Source of the DNA: an uncultured Alphaproteobacteria bacterium
Lineage (GTDB): Bacteria > Pseudomonadota > Alphaproteobacteria > RF32 > CAG-239
Direction: 5' to 3'
NCBI GenBank assembly: GCA_944390455.1
Contig: CALXPU010000014.1
Coordinates: forward strand, 1 to 33,824
Length of the DNA stretch: 33,824 nucleotides
In this document: positions 14,511 to 22,732 of the stretch, in pieces
Layout: every line of letters starts with the position of its first letter
Position numbering within the stretch: the stretch's first letter is position 1
Notes under the pieces: model-generated
What the model saw: the letters and a program-made list of their open reading frames with translations, nothing else
Databases searched by the model: none
Told to the model about the DNA's origin: nothing
Position numbers and translations under genes: made by a program

Positions 14511-15695
14511 ATGACGAGAGAAGAGCTAAAACAAGATTTAAAGAAAGCCGCAGTAACCGCCATGACGGTACTGTCTACGTTAAATGCGCCAACAGCGCAA
14601 GCCTCCGAGCAAGCGCCAATGGAAGACGATAAAATCATCGAACGCACAGAATACTTTGTTCCCAATAAATATCCTCAAGACGACCGAGTTGCTGTTAGAG
14701 AGATAGATATAACAGTTCCCAATGCGGATTCACGTGTTAAAATAACAGGACAGGAAGAAAGTTACAAAGAATTTACCCCAGAGTTAAGTGAAGAAAATAA
14801 AGTAGAACAACAGCGAGAAGAGTATGATAGAAAGAACCGCCTGCGTTTAAAAGAAGATTTAAAAATGCAAGCCAATAATCACGAAGCAAACGCTTTACAG
14901 CGCATGTATGGGTATGGCAATAATAGTTCATATGGCAATTATCAATATAGCCAAGATGAATATGATAAAAAAGGTCGGGTAACAGAAAACCGAGTACATA
15001 GTGGTTTTTATGGAAACTCTGCAAGTCTGATGAGTGATATAGTTGTAGACGGGCGTCGAGGCAAAGATATATATAAAGATGGTAATAGAGCTTTGGACGA
15101 TACGTTTGAGGTTAGACATTTTGATGGCCCGAATAAAAAAGAAACAACTGTGAACTATACGGATTATAATCGCAAAGGCGAACAAAAAGCAGAATATACA
15201 GGAACATACAGTGAGGGAAGTGAAAAATATACCAAAGAAAAGGGCGATAAATTTACGGAAGTTTCCTTTGTGGGCGGTAAATATAAAGGCCATGTTAGCG
15301 AAGAAGACGCTGATGGTGAGATAAAGACAGAAGAATTAAGTGAACGCAAAGTTAAACGACAGGTAAGAAAAATTCGTAATTTATTAGAGCGAAAGTTGAA
15401 AAAAGAAACCGGCGCAAAAAGTATAGAAGCATATGAAGATTTAGCAATACCAAGGGATACCAGAACACAAGCTCCATTAAGTATAGGATTTGATGGAGAT
15501 TTCTCTCAAGAAAAATACGATGCCACCCAAGCAGAGATAACTCAAGAAAACTCAGACTTGACTTCAAAATTAGAAAAAGGCGAGAAGGTTATTGTAACCA
15601 AACGTGAGTCAGACGAAACCAAACGTCGAGGTAGCTTGAGCAATGAAGAAATGCGACAAGTTATTCGTCAACAATTAATCAAGACACAAGACTAA
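14511..15695 (+). CDS. Unrecognised, highly charged, probably exported protein
   Basis: A 394-aa protein with no family I recognise. Residues 1-32 look like a weak Sec signal (KKAAVTAMTVLSTLNAPTAQA, probable cut after AQA), though the n-region is long and acidic. The rest is very hydrophilic, with many Glu/Lys/Tyr/Gly residues, including a Gly/Asn/Ser/Tyr-rich stretch near 122-145 (YGYGNNSSYGNYQYSQDEY) and a basic helical segment near 280-302. The sequence is likely extended or partly disordered. It has its own promoter. The next gene, 155 nt downstream, has a separate promoter and is also an orphan. Confidence 0.6.
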   Translation: MTREELKQDLKKAAVTAMTVLSTLNAPTAQASEQAPMEDDKIIERTEYFVPNKYPQDDRVAVREIDITVPNADSRVKITGQEESYKEFTPELSEENKVEQQREEYDRKNRLRLKEDLKMQANNHEANALQRMYGYGNNSSYGNYQYSQDEYDKKGRVTENRVHSGFYGNSASLMSDIVVDGRRGKDIYKDGNRALDDTFEVRHFDGPNKKETTVNYTDYNRKGEQKAEYTGTYSEGSEKYTKEKGDKFTEVSFVGGKYKGHVSEEDADGEIKTEELSERKVKRQVRKIRNLLERKLKKETGAKSIEAYEDLAIPRDTRTQAPLSIGFDGDFSQEKYDATQAEITQENSDLTSKLEKGEKVIVTKRESDETKRRGSLSNEEMRQVIRQQLIKTQD

Positions 15696-15744
15696 GATAT
15701 TTGATTTCAAAAAAACATTTTGTCCAAATTTTAAATAAAATCGC

Positions 15745-15773
15745 TTGCATAAAACAAGGAAAAGCGATATAAT
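15745..15773 (+). promoter_or_regulatory. Strong sigma70-like promoter
   Basis: TTGCAT (15745-15750), an exact 17-nt spacer, and a perfect TATAAT (15768-15773). Transcription should start near 15780, giving a leader of about 70 nt. Confidence 0.75.
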
Positions 15774-15815
15774 GAAACTCTGTGAAAAAGAATTATCTAA
15801 ATTATTAAGTCCCTG

Positions 15816-15838
15816 TCTATACCTTAGGCAAGTATAGA
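15816..15838 (+). promoter_or_regulatory. Leader hairpin just before the ribosome site
   Basis: TCTATAC (15816-15822) pairs with GTATAGA (15832-15838) over a 9-nt loop. It sits in the 5' leader, about 12 nt before the ATG at 15851 and next to the GTAAGGG ribosome site. It may modulate translation or protect the mRNA. It has no T tail, so it is not a terminator. Confidence 0.5.
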
Positions 15839-15850
15839 AAGTAAGGGTAA

Positions 15851-16687
15851 ATGCCTAAAATATTATTTATCATGGAAAGAGAAATTAAGGATTGGAACGT
15901 AAAGAATGCGTACATCCGAGGTTTGGAAAAACACTTCCGTAATCAAGCACGTAAACTTTTTGCAGCTGGCGCATCTCTTGAAGAAGTACACCGAAAAATG
16001 TCGGAGCTCCGCCACCAAAATGAAAAGTGGCGTCAGCTGAATGATGAAGAAAAAAAGCTGCTGAAGACATTGGACAAAGAGCTACGTAAGGAATGCTATA
16101 TGGCTATAATGCACGGAGCATCAGCAACCAAAATTCAAAAGCTTATCAAAGAGCGTCAACATCAAAGAGCGGTAAGAGCAGTTAAAAAGGAAGCTGTTCT
16201 TCAGATGGAAAAGACCATCACACAGATGCAAAAATTGAAAATGCAAATCCCGATGGCTTATTTTGAAGTCATGTTTGATTTGGATATTTTCAATGAAGGC
16301 AAGAGCACAGAGGAAGAATATTCAATCTTATCCAAAATGGGGCTTATCATGCTGAGTACCTATAATCCCAAAGGAAAAGGTGAGTATTACAACAAGGTAA
16401 GAGCCTTTATGTTTGCGAAAATAGAAGAAGCCTTTGAAAAAGGCATTATTCCGCATCCGTTGATGTTCGAATTTATGCTTAAAGGCGATTGGATAAGTGA
16501 GAATACCTTTATGGTTTTGCACCTCCATGCTGAAGAGTTGATAGAACGCGGCTTAAGCGGGATGTTGGCTTTACCTCTTGAAAAGATGTATGAAAAGAGA
16601 AAGTTGGATGAAGATCCTCAGCATCCGTTCAGCAAAAGAGAAGAACACTATTTTATCTCACTGATAAATCTTTTTAAGAAGAAATAG
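15851..16687 (+). CDS. Unrecognised helical cytoplasmic protein
   Basis: A 278-aa protein with no family I recognise. It appears almost wholly alpha-helical and basic. Residues about 25-115 hold two similar helical stretches (GASLEEVHRKMSELRHQ and GASATKIQKLIKERQHQ) that may be a degenerate repeat. A less charged C-terminal half follows (MAYFEVMFDLDIFNEG, HPLMFEFMLKGDWI). No signal peptide or membrane segment is seen. It has a strong promoter, a hairpin leader and a clear terminator, so it is a monocistronic, probably well-expressed gene. Nucleic-acid or protein binding is possible but not supported by a motif. Confidence 0.6.
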   Translation: MPKILFIMEREIKDWNVKNAYIRGLEKHFRNQARKLFAAGASLEEVHRKMSELRHQNEKWRQLNDEEKKLLKTLDKELRKECYMAIMHGASATKIQKLIKERQHQRAVRAVKKEAVLQMEKTITQMQKLKMQIPMAYFEVMFDLDIFNEGKSTEEEYSILSKMGLIMLSTYNPKGKGEYYNKVRAFMFAKIEEAFEKGIIPHPLMFEFMLKGDWISENTFMVLHLHAEELIERGLSGMLALPLEKMYEKRKLDEDPQHPFSKREEHYFISLINLFKKK

Positions 16688-16704
16688 CAGTAAGATAAAC
16701 AAAG

Positions 16705-16738
16705 AACACCTACCGTCACAAGCGATAGGTGTTTTTTT
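16705..16738 (+). terminator. Intrinsic terminator
   Basis: AACACCTA (16705-16712) pairs with TAGGTGTT (16726-16733), followed by an uninterrupted T run, 18 nt after the stop codon of the orphan gene. Confidence 0.85.
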
Positions 16739-16805
16739 ATGCTTTATTGTTAATACAAAATTAGCAAATCCTATGTTACATCGCGCCCAAGAAAGGGAGA
16801 ATAAA

Positions 16806-17456
16806 ATGCGCTACTTTTATCAGAACAATAAATCAAATGAACTAATCGTATTTTTTGCGGGGTGGGGATGTGATGAAAATCAGTTTACAAATTTGCAAGA
16901 CAAGAAAGATGTATTGATTTTGTACGATTATCAAGATTTGACACTGGATTTTGATTTTTCCGGATATAAACAAATAGAAGTGATAGCATATTCGGCAGGC
17001 GTATTTGTAGCTTCAATTATGGCGGATAAAATCCCGAATGTGAGGAAGAGGGTGGCTGTATGCGGTAATCCATATTTGTTAGATGAAAATTTAGGAGTAT
17101 CCGCAAGAACCTTAAAATGGTTTAAGGCAATAAATTTGGACAATTACTTGGAATTCCGCCGTGAGTATATGGTTTCAACCGATGAGGAATATAAGCGCTA
17201 TAATGCGATGCAATCATTACGAACCATTGAGAGTTGTCAAAAAGAATTAGAAAGTTTAGAAAATCTGTATCAAACGCATAAAGATGAGATAAATCCGCAT
17301 TTTGATAAAGCCTTAATGGCGGAAGACGATGTTTTGTTTAAGTTAGCGGCACAAAAGGAATTTTATCAAGAGCGTTTACGTGTTATTCCGCGTGCTAAGC
17401 ACCATGTTTTCTTTCATTTTACAAGTTTTGAAGAAATTTTATCGTCACCAATTTAG
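16806..17456 (+). CDS. bioG: BioG-like pimeloyl-ACP methyl ester esterase (DUF452 family)
   Basis: A 216-aa alpha/beta hydrolase resembling BioG, which releases pimeloyl-ACP from its methyl ester in early biotin synthesis. LIVFFAGWGCDENQF forms the oxyanion region. AYSAGVFVA holds the nucleophile (Ser about 63 in the S-x-G elbow variant), and RAKHHVFFHF near the end supplies the catalytic His typical of the family. The ATG at 16806 follows GGGAG. An upstream in-frame ATG at 16773 is less likely. It stands alone here without bioC or other biotin genes, so the role depends on bio genes elsewhere. A weak hairpin follows near 17498-17514. Confidence 0.7.
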   Translation: MRYFYQNNKSNELIVFFAGWGCDENQFTNLQDKKDVLILYDYQDLTLDFDFSGYKQIEVIAYSAGVFVASIMADKIPNVRKRVAVCGNPYLLDENLGVSARTLKWFKAINLDNYLEFRREYMVSTDEEYKRYNAMQSLRTIESCQKELESLENLYQTHKDEINPHFDKALMAEDDVLFKLAAQKEFYQERLRVIPRAKHHVFFHFTSFEEILSSPI

Positions 17457-17640
17457 TTTGAGTGCAATACAAAACATTATTTAAAAACAAAAAACTCCCA
17501 AAGAAGGGACTTTAATAAATGAGAACTTGGAAGACACCAAACCAAGAGTCTAAAAGAACACTTAACAAAAATATTAAGACCGCGAATATTTCTCAATAAC
17601 CAATCATTTTCATTTTCTTTTTTCAAGAAGCCAAAAGGAA

Positions 17641-17817
17641 AATGATAAAAATAGTCATTTAATTTTTGATAAAGCCGGACAATCTTATAATGGCTAAGCA
17701 ATGGTAGCCGTAAACAATAAGTATTGCATTATTGATACTTCGGGCAAACAAGTTAATACTGATAACGTCACGCTTAAACTGCCCAAGATAGTAGATAAGC
17801 AAATGATAAAGGGTTAA
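17641..17817 (+). pseudogene. Remnant of a WG-repeat protein gene
   Basis: Between the BioG-like gene and the recombinase-like gene lie about 560 nt without an intact gene. The plus strand encodes HLIFDKAGQSYNG, a TAA stop (17695-17697), then AMVAVNNKYCIIDTSGKQV and about 20 further residues to a stop at 17817. The NNKYCIIDTSGKQV part matches the WG-repeat pattern (nGkwGyIDksGkev), and the stop falls where WG repeats usually have Leu (NGLA), one base from TTA. No start or upstream repeats can be traced clearly. Two minus-strand frames here (17477-17701, 17659-17931) have no ribosome sites and no family similarity. Confidence 0.45.
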
Positions 17818-18019
17818 GTATGCTAAAAAATAAGCAGCGTTCAAAAACCACCATTTATTTTTAATATTAAGTATGGGTATCATATCAAGTATTTTTATAT
17901 TTTCAAGATAAATATTTTTTATTTGCAGCATAAGTAAAATAAGCTTTTTTGCTGATTTTATAGTTGGTTAGCAAATCAAATCTGCAAAAATGGTGATTTT
18001 TGAATATCGCGGATTGGAT

Positions 18020-18610
18020 ATGCAGATAGGTTACATTCAGAATAACGCAAGCAAAACGGAGCAAATCCGCCAACATCAAGCTCTTTTATCGTATGCTAAG
18101 GATAACGGTATACACTTGGAGTGTGTTTATGTTGATATCTCTTTTGCCAATATTCGAGATACGATGTTGCCATCTTGTGATGGAATTTTATTATATAACA
18201 TCAGTAGCCTAGGCGAGTCGCTTGCAGAAATTAAAGACAATTTGCAATTTTGCAAACAGCACAATTTGTCCATTCAGTCTATTGAAGATGGTTACAATTT
18301 CAAAGTCCAAAATTTAACGGACGATTTTTTCAAAGGTGTTGACGTTGCGATTGAAGTCCGCAGTCTTTTAATCTCCAAAAATACCAAAAAAGTTTTGCAA
18401 CAAAAGAAAGAAGAAGGGATGAAACTGGGCCGCCCGTTTGGAGCAATCGTTAAAAAGAGACTAGAAGGCAAAGAAGAAGAAATCCGCCAACTTTTATTGC
18501 AGAAGGTAACCAAGGCTGAAATTGCCCGTCGTTTTGGTGTAAGCCGCATTACAGTATTTAACTTTGTTAAGAGAAACGGACTTGAAAACAAGGAGAGTTG
18601 TATTGCCTAA
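18020..18610 (+). CDS. Serine-recombinase-like DNA-binding protein lacking catalytic residues
   Basis: A 196-aa protein with the architecture of small resolvases/invertases. It has an N-terminal resolvase-like fold (MQIGYIQNNASKTEQIRQ), a GRPFG linker (the conserved GRP of Hin/resolvases) and a C-terminal helix-turn-helix (KAEIARRFGVSRITVFNFV). The family's GYARVST motif is replaced by GYIQNNAS, and the DRLGRS motif reads SSLGES, so the conserved arginines and the usual serine position seem lost. It is therefore more likely a DNA-binding regulator than a recombinase. Its stop overlaps the next glycosyltransferase start by 8 nt, which couples the two. The start at 18020 fits the family; an ATG at 17990 is possible, and neither has a strong ribosome site. 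Confidence 0.7.
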   Translation: MQIGYIQNNASKTEQIRQHQALLSYAKDNGIHLECVYVDISFANIRDTMLPSCDGILLYNISSLGESLAEIKDNLQFCKQHNLSIQSIEDGYNFKVQNLTDDFFKGVDVAIEVRSLLISKNTKKVLQQKKEEGMKLGRPFGAIVKKRLEGKEEEIRQLLLQKVTKAEIARRFGVSRITVFNFVKRNGLENKESCIA

Positions 18611-19616
18611 AGTCAGTGTTATAATGCCGATATATAATACAAAGGACGAGTATTTAAGGCAAGCAATCAAGAGTATATTAGAGCAAAGTTACAAGGACTA
18701 TGAGTTTATCATCCTGAATGATAGCCCTGTGAATGTGTGCTTAAAAGAGATTGTCTCCACATATCAAGATTCCCGAATTAAATATTTTGAAAATGAACAA
18801 ACTTTAGGTGTAGCCAAGAGTTACAATCGCTTGCTGGATTTAGCTAAAGGTGAATTTATCGCCGTAATGAATCATGATGATATTTCTCACCCGCAGCGGT
18901 TGGAGAAACAAGTAGCGTATCTAGAAAATCATCCAGAGGTTGGGTTAGTCGGTACTGCATATAAGAAATTTGGCGAAATCAATCGTTTTAAGACCATAGA
19001 AAACCCGAAAGACGATGCAGAAATTAGAGCTTTATTGTTGTTTAAGTCAAGTATCCATCATCCAACCACCATGTACCGCCGTCAATTGGTAGAGGAACAT
19101 CATATTCGTTACAAAGAAGAGTATGTGAGCTTGAATGATCGTAAGTTTTATTACGATATCGGACAATATGCGAAGTTGGCTAATATGTCGGAGGTATTGT
19201 ATCGCTATCGTTTCCATAAAAACATGGTGTCTAAACAGAAAAAGCCGGAGATATTTGCAGAGCAATGTGACTTTCATGCGCATTGGTTTGAACATGCCGG
19301 AATTGAGTTGACAGCAGAAGAAAAAGAAATTTTTGATAAATACGTTACCAAAGGTAAGTGCCACATAAGTAATATTGAAACACTAGAAAAGATAGAGCAA
19401 GTTTTAAGTAAAATCAACGAGGCAAATCAACAACACCCATTGGTTCCAGTAAAAGAATTTAGCGAAGTATGTGGCAGATACTTAGTAAAAAGGTGCTTAA
19501 ACGCGATTGTGTTCGGCGGAGTTAATTCATCAAAATTGCTGAAAAAGACAGAACTACCGGTAGAAAACAATCTGCTGCTAAAAACTTGTAATTTAGCACT
19601 GCATTGGCGCGGGTAG
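18603..19616 (+). CDS. Family 2 glycosyltransferase with TTG start
   Basis: A 337-aa GT2 enzyme. KVSVIMPIYNTKDEYLRQAI opens the fold, FIILNDSPVN is the nucleotide-binding turn and AVMNHDDISHP carries the metal/donor acids. SSIHHPTTMYRR further on is common to GT2 enzymes of polysaccharide loci. The TTG at 18603 is chosen because AGGAG lies 7 nt upstream and the product then begins at the domain. It overlaps the recombinase-like gene by TTGCCTAA. It is the first enzyme of the 18020-29196 operon. The C-terminal 100 residues are helical and unassigned. Confidence 0.85.
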   Translation: MPKVSVIMPIYNTKDEYLRQAIKSILEQSYKDYEFIILNDSPVNVCLKEIVSTYQDSRIKYFENEQTLGVAKSYNRLLDLAKGEFIAVMNHDDISHPQRLEKQVAYLENHPEVGLVGTAYKKFGEINRFKTIENPKDDAEIRALLLFKSSIHHPTTMYRRQLVEEHHIRYKEEYVSLNDRKFYYDIGQYAKLANMSEVLYRYRFHKNMVSKQKKPEIFAEQCDFHAHWFEHAGIELTAEEKEIFDKYVTKGKCHISNIETLEKIEQVLSKINEANQQHPLVPVKEFSEVCGRYLVKRCLNAIVFGGVNSSKLLKKTELPVENNLLLKTCNLALHWRG

Positions 19617-19622
19617 GTAAAG

Positions 19623-21419
19623 ATGAAAACGGCTGTACATTTGCATTTATACTACATGGAGCAACTGCCCGAGATAATCTCAAAACTGCAGAATATGGAC
19701 AAAGCAGGCGTTGATTATGACTTGTATGTGACAATGACCGCAAAAGATGAAAAGGTGGAAACTAAGATAAAACAAGCCTTTCCGAAAGCTGTTGTATGGC
19801 GGGTAGAAAATCGCGGTTATGACATCGGTCCGTTTATAGATTTCTTGCATAAAATAGATTTAGAAAGTTACGACTATATCCTCAAAGTCCATACTAAGAA
19901 TAAAAAAGGCGGAGATTATGGTTGTTTTAACGGAGTGCGTATAGATTCTAAAACTTGGGCAAATATGCTTTGGGATGCTTTACTAGGTAGTTCGGAAGTT
20001 GTCAAAAACAATTATAGCATTTTATCAGAAAATCCTCAAATTGGTATGTTGGGGAGTTGCTTTTGTTTATCTGAAAAAGAAGAAAATCCCAAAATCAGAG
20101 CCAAGATGACCAATGAATGTACGAGATTATCTTTAGCAAAGAAGGATGCCATAGCATTTATAGCCGGAACAATGTTTATGGTAAAAGCAAAACTAATGCA
20201 ACCGTTTTTAGCTTACCGGATAACTGATTTTGAAAAAGTTCAGAGTAAAGTTCATGACTATATGCTGGCTCACTGTTTGGAGCGTTTATTTGGTATGGCC
20301 GTTCTTGCACAAGGATATGAAATAAGAGGCGTTGCATATAAGCAATACCAGTTCTCAAGATTGTGGGCAAGTGTTAAGCGCTTTGCCGCACAGAAGAAAA
20401 TTACGAAAAACGGCAAAAAGATTATCAAGATTTGTAAAATTCCTGTTTGGCAGAGCAAAGAGATTTTGCCCACATACAAAATTGAACAAGAATTTCAGAA
20501 AAATCCAAGCCAAAAGAGAAGACTGGCTATCTATGCCGCGTACGATGCAGATGGTTTTGTCGATAAAGCAGATATTTACTATATCCGAGCTTTGCAAGAG
20601 GTTGCCGACAACATCATTTATATTGCAGATAATGAGTTAATCGCCGGAGAAGCAGAAAAAATCAGCAAAGAAGTCAACTATATCAAAGCCGAAAAGCATG
20701 GCGAGTATGACTTTGGCTCCTATAAACGAGGGGTTATGTATGCCAAGGAGCAGGGAATGTTAGAAGATATAGATGAATTGATTTTGTGCAATGACAGCTG
20801 CTATGCGCCGGTACATTCGTTTAAGCCGATATTTGCAAAAATGCAAAAAGAGCAAATAGATTTTTGGGGAATAACCGAGAATATAGAAATTGCCCGCCAC
20901 ATTCAAAGTTATTTTATGGTTTTCCGTCCGCAAGTCTTTAAGGCTAAAGTATTTGAAAACTTTTTAGCCTCGGTAAAACCACAAAAGCAAGTGCGTGATG
21001 TCATTGAAAATTATGAGATAGGCTTAAGCCAAACATTGATAAAAGCACAATTCAAATGCAAAGCATATATACCTTATCCCGAACGGTATCCATTACCTAT
21101 AAAAGGAGCGACAAATTTAACAGCGTGCCCGATTTGGATGATAAATCAAGGTTCCCCGATTGTTAAAAAGAAGAGTTTTCAAGAAAAAATTTCCAATGAA
21201 GAAGGTTTCTTTAAGTTAAAGAAGGTTATACAAAGTGTAAATCCAAGCATAGCAGAAATTATTTCATTAAGAAAAGTCTATCAAGCTCTAATAAAAGATT
21301 ACCAAAAAAGACTACAGCGCTTTTTCTACCAAAAGAAGCAAACAAAATCCGGCAAAATAATCATTAAAATTTGCAAATTACCGATTTATGCAAAGGAGAT
21401 AGCGCATGATAAAAGTTAG
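19623..21419 (+). CDS. Double-module RgpF-like (rhamnan synthesis F) protein
   Basis: A 598-aa cytoplasmic protein of the rhamnan-synthesis-F group, which takes part in rhamnose-glycan assembly in other bacteria. The first module (about 1-250) contains VENRGYDIGPFIDFL and YILKVHTKNKKG. The second (about 295-520) contains AIYAAYDADGFVDKADIYY, EYDFGSYKRG and LILCNDSCYAPV. Each module is followed by a similar basic tail: AAQKKITKNGKKIIKICKIP near 257 and FYQKKQTKSGKIIIKICKLP near 572, so the gene looks like a duplicated module-plus-tail. Only 6 nt separate it from the previous gene and it overlaps the next by 14 nt, so it is operonic. Donor and product are unknown. Confidence 0.75.
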   Translation: MKTAVHLHLYYMEQLPEIISKLQNMDKAGVDYDLYVTMTAKDEKVETKIKQAFPKAVVWRVENRGYDIGPFIDFLHKIDLESYDYILKVHTKNKKGGDYGCFNGVRIDSKTWANMLWDALLGSSEVVKNNYSILSENPQIGMLGSCFCLSEKEENPKIRAKMTNECTRLSLAKKDAIAFIAGTMFMVKAKLMQPFLAYRITDFEKVQSKVHDYMLAHCLERLFGMAVLAQGYEIRGVAYKQYQFSRLWASVKRFAAQKKITKNGKKIIKICKIPVWQSKEILPTYKIEQEFQKNPSQKRRLAIYAAYDADGFVDKADIYYIRALQEVADNIIYIADNELIAGEAEKISKEVNYIKAEKHGEYDFGSYKRGVMYAKEQGMLEDIDELILCNDSCYAPVHSFKPIFAKMQKEQIDFWGITENIEIARHIQSYFMVFRPQVFKAKVFENFLASVKPQKQVRDVIENYEIGLSQTLIKAQFKCKAYIPYPERYPLPIKGATNLTACPIWMINQGSPIVKKKSFQEKISNEEGFFKLKKVIQSVNPSIAEIISLRKVYQALIKDYQKRLQRFFYQKKQTKSGKIIIKICKLPIYAKEIAHDKS

Positions 21420-22701
21420 TGTGATATCTCCGATATACAATCGAGAACAATGGGTTGAAAATCTATTGAATAATCTGCAATCCCAAACATTAAAAGAAAT
21501 AGAGTTTATCATTGTTGATGATGGCTCAAGCGATAAAACGTATAAACTTTTGCAAGCAAAGACTAAAAGCGATAATCGTTTTCAAATTATAAAAAGTCCT
21601 GAAAACAAAGGACCTTATCACGCAAGAAACATCGGCTTAGCACAAGCCAAAGGTGAATATATAGGCTTTTTTGATTGTGACGATAAAATACCGAAAGATT
21701 ACTTTGAAAGCCTTTATGAGCAAGCCAAAGCAGAAAACGCTAATATTGTATACGGCCTATACAATAATATCCCTCATCGGATAAAGAAGATACAGAGCAT
21801 GTCAGATAAGTTTAAGGTTCTGAAAAATGGGGCAATTTGGGATAAGCTATACAGAAAAGAGTATCTGGATACAAACCATATAAGCTTTACGGAAGGTTTA
21901 TATACGGCAGACAACTTATTTATTTTGCAGGCATTTTTGCAGACAGATAACATTGTTTTAACCGGCTCTCCAAATTATGAGTACACCATTCAAGAAGATT
22001 CAATCGGTAAGGATGCGGCCAAACAAGCCAAGCGCAAAAAAGATATTTTAGAAGTGTTGCAAAAGGCTTTAGTTTTGAGAGATACGCAAAGTCTGACAGA
22101 GGGTGCACGATATGAATATGAAAGATTTTTAATGAGAAGCCTTTGCGATTATCCCAAAGATAAGCAGTTTCAAACACAGTTTTATAAAATATTAGGAATA
22201 AAAAACAAACCAGAAAAGGAAATAAGCATGAAATTAGCAATATTAAAGTTTATCAGGCTGTTTCACCTGATAAGCAAAGAGAAGTATAATAAAAAGCGCC
22301 AGATAGAATTGGTGAAAGCGTCGGATTTATTTGATACAAAATGGTATCTTGCGGTTAATCCGGATGTAAAAGAGAAAAAGTTGGGAGCAGCCAAGCACTA
22401 TGTAAAATATGGGTGGAAAGAGGGGCGTAATCCCAGTCCGAAATTTGATGGCAACCAATATTTATGCGATTATCCGGAAGTAGCAGAGAAGGGGATATGC
22501 CCGCTCGTTCATTACATCATCAATGGACGTAAGGAAGGTAGATATTACAGTAGTGTGAGCGGAGAGATAAGCCAACCGCAAATGTCGGATATGAACTGGT
22601 ATGGAAAATTGCGTTACGCATTGGAATATCCGATACGTTTACAAGAAGAATGCGACCGCCTCAAGGCCGAAATCAAAGCATTAGAACAACAAATGAAATA
22701 A
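21406..22701 (+). CDS. Family 2 glycosyltransferase with NPDV/EGR repeat tail
   Basis: A 431-aa protein. Residues 1 to about 290 are a GT2 domain (VSVISPIYNREQWVENLL, FIIVDDGSSDKT, FFDCDDKIPKDYF). Residues about 300-385 hold two copies of a motif often found in surface-glycan glycosyltransferases: FDTKWYLAVNPDV, HYVKYGWKEGRNPSP, then FDGNQYLCDYPEV, HYIINGRKEGR. The last 25 residues form a short coiled coil (CDRLKAEIKALEQQ), as in other long glycan-locus proteins, perhaps for assembly with the coiled-coil partner encoded next. It overlaps the preceding gene by 14 nt. Acceptor specificity is not predictable. Confidence 0.8.
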   Translation: MIKVSVISPIYNREQWVENLLNNLQSQTLKEIEFIIVDDGSSDKTYKLLQAKTKSDNRFQIIKSPENKGPYHARNIGLAQAKGEYIGFFDCDDKIPKDYFESLYEQAKAENANIVYGLYNNIPHRIKKIQSMSDKFKVLKNGAIWDKLYRKEYLDTNHISFTEGLYTADNLFILQAFLQTDNIVLTGSPNYEYTIQEDSIGKDAAKQAKRKKDILEVLQKALVLRDTQSLTEGARYEYERFLMRSLCDYPKDKQFQTQFYKILGIKNKPEKEISMKLAILKFIRLFHLISKEKYNKKRQIELVKASDLFDTKWYLAVNPDVKEKKLGAAKHYVKYGWKEGRNPSPKFDGNQYLCDYPEVAEKGICPLVHYIINGRKEGRYYSSVSGEISQPQMSDMNWYGKLRYALEYPIRLQEECDRLKAEIKALEQQMK

Positions 22702-22732
22702 CCCCATTAAAGCAGAATTAGGAAGATTAGAC

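Noticed and set aside
17477..17931. Two overlapping minus-strand reading frames between the BioG-like and recombinase-like genes
   Set aside because: They have no ribosome sites, no domain similarity I could see and different frames. The opposite strand carries a better explained WG-repeat remnant.
18020..18610. Active DNA invertase with nearby invertible segment
   Set aside because: Catalytic motifs seem to be missing and I found no clear inverted repeats next to the gene. The repeat at 1194-1287 is far away and weak.
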